64,000 nucleotides of DNA, taken from positions 1 to 64,000 of the forward strand of contig JAGAKN010000006.1 in NCBI GenBank assembly GCA_017625565.1, given 5' to 3'. Below, piece after piece: positions 61,460 through 64,000 of the stretch. Positions within the stretch are counted from its first letter, which is position 1, and each line of letters starts with the position of its first letter. The position numbers and the translations under genes are program-made. The notes beneath the pieces were generated by a model. That model saw only the letters and a list, made by a program, of their open reading frames with translations. It ran no database searches and had not been told where the DNA came from. Source of the stretch: Clostridia bacterium. Its GTDB lineage: Bacteria > Bacillota > Clostridia > Christensenellales > Borkfalkiaceae.

Positions 61460-61497
61460 GGAAATACCCCTGCGACATTGGTCGCGGGGGTATTTCC
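61460..61497 (+). other. Hairpin directly after the tRNA
   Basis: GGAAATACCCC with GCGAC pairs with GTCGC and GGGGTATTTCC, a long stem joined to the CCA end. There is no T-run, so it may be a processing or transcript-end structure. Downstream, an inverted partial T-arm (GTAAGGTTCAAACTCCTA, about 61502-61519) and a degenerate forward 3' end (CTAGGAGTCCG then TTACGGCGCACCA, about 61599-61641) appear. From there to 61714 I see nothing else. Confidence 0.6.
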
Positions 61498-61714
61498 TAC
61501 TGTAAGGTTCAAACTCCTATGTGACGAGGAAACTGTTGAACCGTAAGGAGGGCTGAAAGTCCGACGGAATAGGGAACGCTTTGCGTGAGCGTCAGGCTAG
61601 GAGTCCGTAAATATACGATTTGGGTTGATTACGGCGCACCAACCAGACGCATGTCCGCAATCTTGGGTTTTAAGAAACGGCGACGGGTGTTTATGTTTTT
61701 ACGGCATTTTTTGC

Positions 61715-61743
61715 TTGCTTGCTTAGAGAAAATGTGTTATAAT
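61715..61743 (+). promoter_or_regulatory. Promoter of the NagD-like gene
   Basis: TTGCTT (61715-61720), 17-bp spacer, TATAAT (61738-61743), about 100 bp ahead of the ATG at 61845. Confidence 0.65.
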
Positions 61744-61844
61744 GAATATTGAAAGGATTGCTGTTGTCGCGTCTATAAAAATCGACAAATAGGCAAATTT
61801 TATGGGCGAACGTGAGGAAAATTCCAGAAGAATAGGAGATAAAT

Positions 61845-62618
61845 ATGCAAGAAATTCGAAACAAAAAAGCGTTTATTTGCGATATGGATGGCGTGATTTA
61901 TCACGGTAGCAAAATCTTGGACGGCGTTAGGGAATTTATCAACTGGTTGATCGAACAAAACAAAAAGTTCGTGTTTTTGACGAATAGCCCCGAACGCACT
62001 CCGCATGAATTATCTATGAAACTCGAGCGTATGGGTTTAAAAGTACCCGCTTCTCATTTTTATACGAGTGCGATGGCTACGGCGGAGTTCTTAAGCGCGC
62101 AAAAACCTGGTTGCACGGCATACGTGATCGGTGAAGCGGCGTTAACAAAAGCCATGTACGACAAAAAAATTTATATGAACGACGTCAATCCCGATTACGT
62201 CGTCCTTGGGGAAACAAGAACGTATAATTTTGAAAAGTTAGAAAAAGCGATCGAATTGGTAAGCGGTGGTGCGAAATTGATCGGCGCAAATCCTGATACG
62301 GTGGGTGTGACGGAAAAGGGGATAATGCCTGCAACAGGTTCGCTGATTGCGCCTATTGAAATTGCTACGGGGAAAAAAGCGTATTTTGTAGGAAAGCCGA
62401 ATCCTTTAATGCTTCGCCACGGTTTGAAGATCTTAGATTGCCATAGCGCGGACGTTGCGTTTATAGGGGACAGAATGGATACGGATATTATTGCAGGGAT
62501 CGAATCCAACATCGATACGGTATTGGTGTTAAGTGGCGTGACAAAGGAAAGCGATTTGAGTTTATTCCCGTATCAGCCAAAGTATGTGTTAAATGGAGTG
62601 GGGGATATTTTGCGTTAA
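61845..62618 (+). CDS. NagD-like HAD-IIA phosphatase
   Basis: A 257-residue HAD hydrolase. Motif I is FICDMDGVIYHG, motif II FLTNSPERT, and motif IV lies in FIGDRMDTDIIAGIESN; a C2B cap lies between them, as in NagD/AraL. Substrates in the family are small sugar or nucleoside phosphates. AGGAG precedes the ATG. The gene stands alone behind its own promoter. Confidence 0.9.
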   Translation: MQEIRNKKAFICDMDGVIYHGSKILDGVREFINWLIEQNKKFVFLTNSPERTPHELSMKLERMGLKVPASHFYTSAMATAEFLSAQKPGCTAYVIGEAALTKAMYDKKIYMNDVNPDYVVLGETRTYNFEKLEKAIELVSGGAKLIGANPDTVGVTEKGIMPATGSLIAPIEIATGKKAYFVGKPNPLMLRHGLKILDCHSADVAFIGDRMDTDIIAGIESNIDTVLVLSGVTKESDLSLFPYQPKYVLNGVGDILR

Positions 62619-62660
62619 AAGATCAACGTAAAAATACGTATAGCGCTTATAGAAAACAAA

Positions 62661-62688
62661 AAAGGGCTTACCGTTTGGTAAGCCCTTT
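62661..62688. terminator. Bidirectional terminator between convergent genes
   Basis: AAAGGGCTTACC pairs perfectly with GGTAAGCCCTTT around GTTT, with an A-rich flank to the left. Confidence 0.8.
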
Positions 62689-62702
62689 CGCGTTGTTTAA
62701 AA

Positions 62703-63899
62703 TTATTCGGTGAAAGGTTTTTCAACAACCGTCGTGCCGTAATTGGTGACCTTAGCGATTGCTTCAACAACCCCTTCCGCTTTTACGGACATGCCGTCTT
62801 CGCTAGCGTTAATGGAGATCGTACCGTCTTCTCTCATACCCGACAAAGCACCTTGATTTACATAGTATTTTACTAACAAATCAATATCCAACATACCTGC
62901 GTATGCGCTCATGTCTGCCATTTCAAACGTTTCCGCAAGGAATTTTTCCATTCTTTCGCTGCTGATTTCGAAACCATAGTTGGTCTTGGTGAAATACGTG
63001 TAATCCAAATATTGATCATAGAAAGGCGTTAATTCTTCCAAGTCATAGAAACCGATTTCGTGCAATTCCGTAGGATTCCATTCCGTACCATTTACGTCCG
63101 TCTTTACGTAGCAAACGGTTTCGCCGTCTACTTCTTCAAGGTATACACAAAGGCTTTCGTTCATTTCTTCGAAATCGCCCATTCCTTCAGTGAGTAATTC
63201 GTCACCGTCGACTGTCATCGTCATGGATTGTTCCAAATAGATTTTGCCTTCCGCATATTTTGCGAATTGGTGCATTGTCATCGTCATATCCATTTCCATA
63301 GAACCGTAGCTAGGGATAGAAAGTGAAATTTCATACGTTGTAGTCATATCCATAGAATAGGTGCAGTTCTTATATTTTTCATAATCGAAAACAGAGTCGT
63401 AATAGCTCTTCGTGATGGTTTCCCCGGTCACGGGCATCGGCGAATAGTATTTGAAATCGTTTGCGTATTTGATAACGTAAACGGTGACTTTCTTATTCGT
63501 GTTCAACGTATCCATATAGGAGTTTTCTGCTACGGAGTATTCTACTTCGAGCTTTTCAACGCTTTGCATACCTTCTTGGATGTCTGCGGGTAATTGAAGC
63601 GCGGTCACTTGTTCGCTGGTCAATTCGCCTTTGGATTCCGCGTTGATAACGGTTGCGTCTGCGCTACCAACGATTTCTTCTGCTACGTAAGCCGTAGCCG
63701 CTTCTTGAGCGGTTGCGTAAGAAGTTTCGGAAACAGCGCCTACGTACGTTTCGGATACGCCACCGATTTCGTTGATAAAGTCTTCGTGAAGTTGCGATTC
63801 GCTCTTACCGCCTTTCGAGCAACCCGTTGCGAAAACGAGCCCGATTGCCATCGTGCAAGCAAATACTTTGGTAAGCAATTTGGTCTTGTTGGTTTTCAT
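62703..63899 (-). CDS. Unknown secreted lipoprotein
   Basis: A 398-residue lipoprotein. The signal peptide (MKTNKTKLLTKVFACTMAIG) ends in the lipobox VFATGC (Cys26). The mature part is acidic and beta-rich, with a Met-rich stretch (SYGSMEMDMTMTMHQFAKY). No family recognised. The ATG at 63899 follows AAGGAG on the minus strand; the longer frame to 63959 has no ribosome site. It is probably a substrate-binding or structural envelope protein. Confidence 0.85.
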   Translation of the reverse strand: MKTNKTKLLTKVFACTMAIGLVFATGCSKGGKSESQLHEDFINEIGGVSETYVGAVSETSYATAQEAATAYVAEEIVGSADATVINAESKGELTSEQVTALQLPADIQEGMQSVEKLEVEYSVAENSYMDTLNTNKKVTVYVIKYANDFKYYSPMPVTGETITKSYYDSVFDYEKYKNCTYSMDMTTTYEISLSIPSYGSMEMDMTMTMHQFAKYAEGKIYLEQSMTMTVDGDELLTEGMGDFEEMNESLCVYLEEVDGETVCYVKTDVNGTEWNPTELHEIGFYDLEELTPFYDQYLDYTYFTKTNYGFEISSERMEKFLAETFEMADMSAYAGMLDIDLLVKYYVNQGALSGMREDGTISINASEDGMSVKAEGVVEAIAKVTNYGTTVVEKPFTE

Positions 63900-63957
63900 A
63901 AAGTTTCTCCTTGATCGTTTATTTTCCATACAATAGTCTATGGCTATGTATATATAC

Positions 63958-63986
63958 ATTATAACACTCGGCTTTTATTTTGTCAA
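63958..63986 (-). promoter_or_regulatory. Promoter of the lipoprotein gene
   Basis: Minus strand: TTGACA (63981-63986), 17-bp spacer, TATAAT (63958-63963), full consensus. Confidence 0.85.
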
Positions 63987-64000
63987 GGGCTTTATAGAAA

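Overview
The window reads as the chromosome of an anaerobic, low-to-medium G+C Bacillota, most likely an uncultured gut Clostridia. The supporting signs are strong AGGAGG-type ribosome sites, consensus TTGACA-17-TATAAT promoters, RsgI-like anti-sigma proteins, a SpoIIE-type phosphatase, oxygen-sensitive glycyl-radical chemistry, and glycan genes with TagD and LicD enzymes. A finer taxonomic call is not possible from sequence alone. I see no rRNA, CRISPR array or transposase.

Layout. (1) 1-2.4 kb: the 3' end of an RHS polymorphic-toxin gene, a candidate immunity gene and a small membrane protein. (2) 2.7-11.2 kb: a tightly packed six-gene operon with its own promoter and terminator. It contains a coiled-coil membrane protein, an intact arginase/agmatinase-family enzyme, an all-helical coiled-coil protein, a ParA/MinD-like protein with an altered P-loop, a 771-aa unknown and a fused double S-adenosylmethionine-decarboxylase-like protein. 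A 29-bp direct repeat lies on each side. This is the best candidate for an undescribed system. (3) 11.6-30.8 kb: a surface-glycan cluster with a DegT aminotransferase, an initiating sugar transferase, several glycosyltransferases, two TagD-like and two LicD genes (one frameshifted), a pyruvyl transferase-like protein, an FrhB-like protein, Wzy, Wzx and CapE/CapF for UDP-N-acetyl-L-fucosamine synthesis. Decayed remnants show recent gene turnover. (4) 31-36 kb: a nucleotidyltransferase-like protein, an RsgI-like lipoprotein with a sigma factor and RsgI-like anti-sigma factor, a PHP phosphatase and a DeoR-family regulator. (5) 36.3-52.8 kb: a rhamnose/fucose-type bacterial microcompartment (BMC) operon built around a B12-independent glycyl-radical diol dehydratase. 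It ends with a ParA ATPase and a small basic protein that may position the compartment. (6) 52.9-64 kb: housekeeping genes (uppP, cold shock protein, galK, CCA-adding enzyme family, lipid kinase, SpoIIE phosphatase, ROK kinase, NagD-like phosphatase, lipoprotein) and one tRNA-Arg(ACG) set among tRNA fragments.

How the genes work together. In the BMC operon, rhamnulokinase makes the sugar 1-phosphate. The class II aldolase splits it to DHAP and lactaldehyde, and lactaldehyde is reduced to 1,2-propanediol. The glycyl-radical enzyme and its activase convert the diol to propionaldehyde. The CoA-acylating aldehyde dehydrogenase, PduL and acetate kinase then yield propionate and ATP, while the alcohol dehydrogenase yields propanol. 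PduS and PduT may move electrons across the shell. Aldolase, aldehyde dehydrogenase, alcohol dehydrogenase and PduL each carry a short terminal amphipathic helix of the encapsulation-peptide type. The glycan cluster would build an undecaprenyl-linked repeat containing amino-dideoxy sugars and phosphate-linked substituents, flipped by Wzx and polymerised by Wzy.
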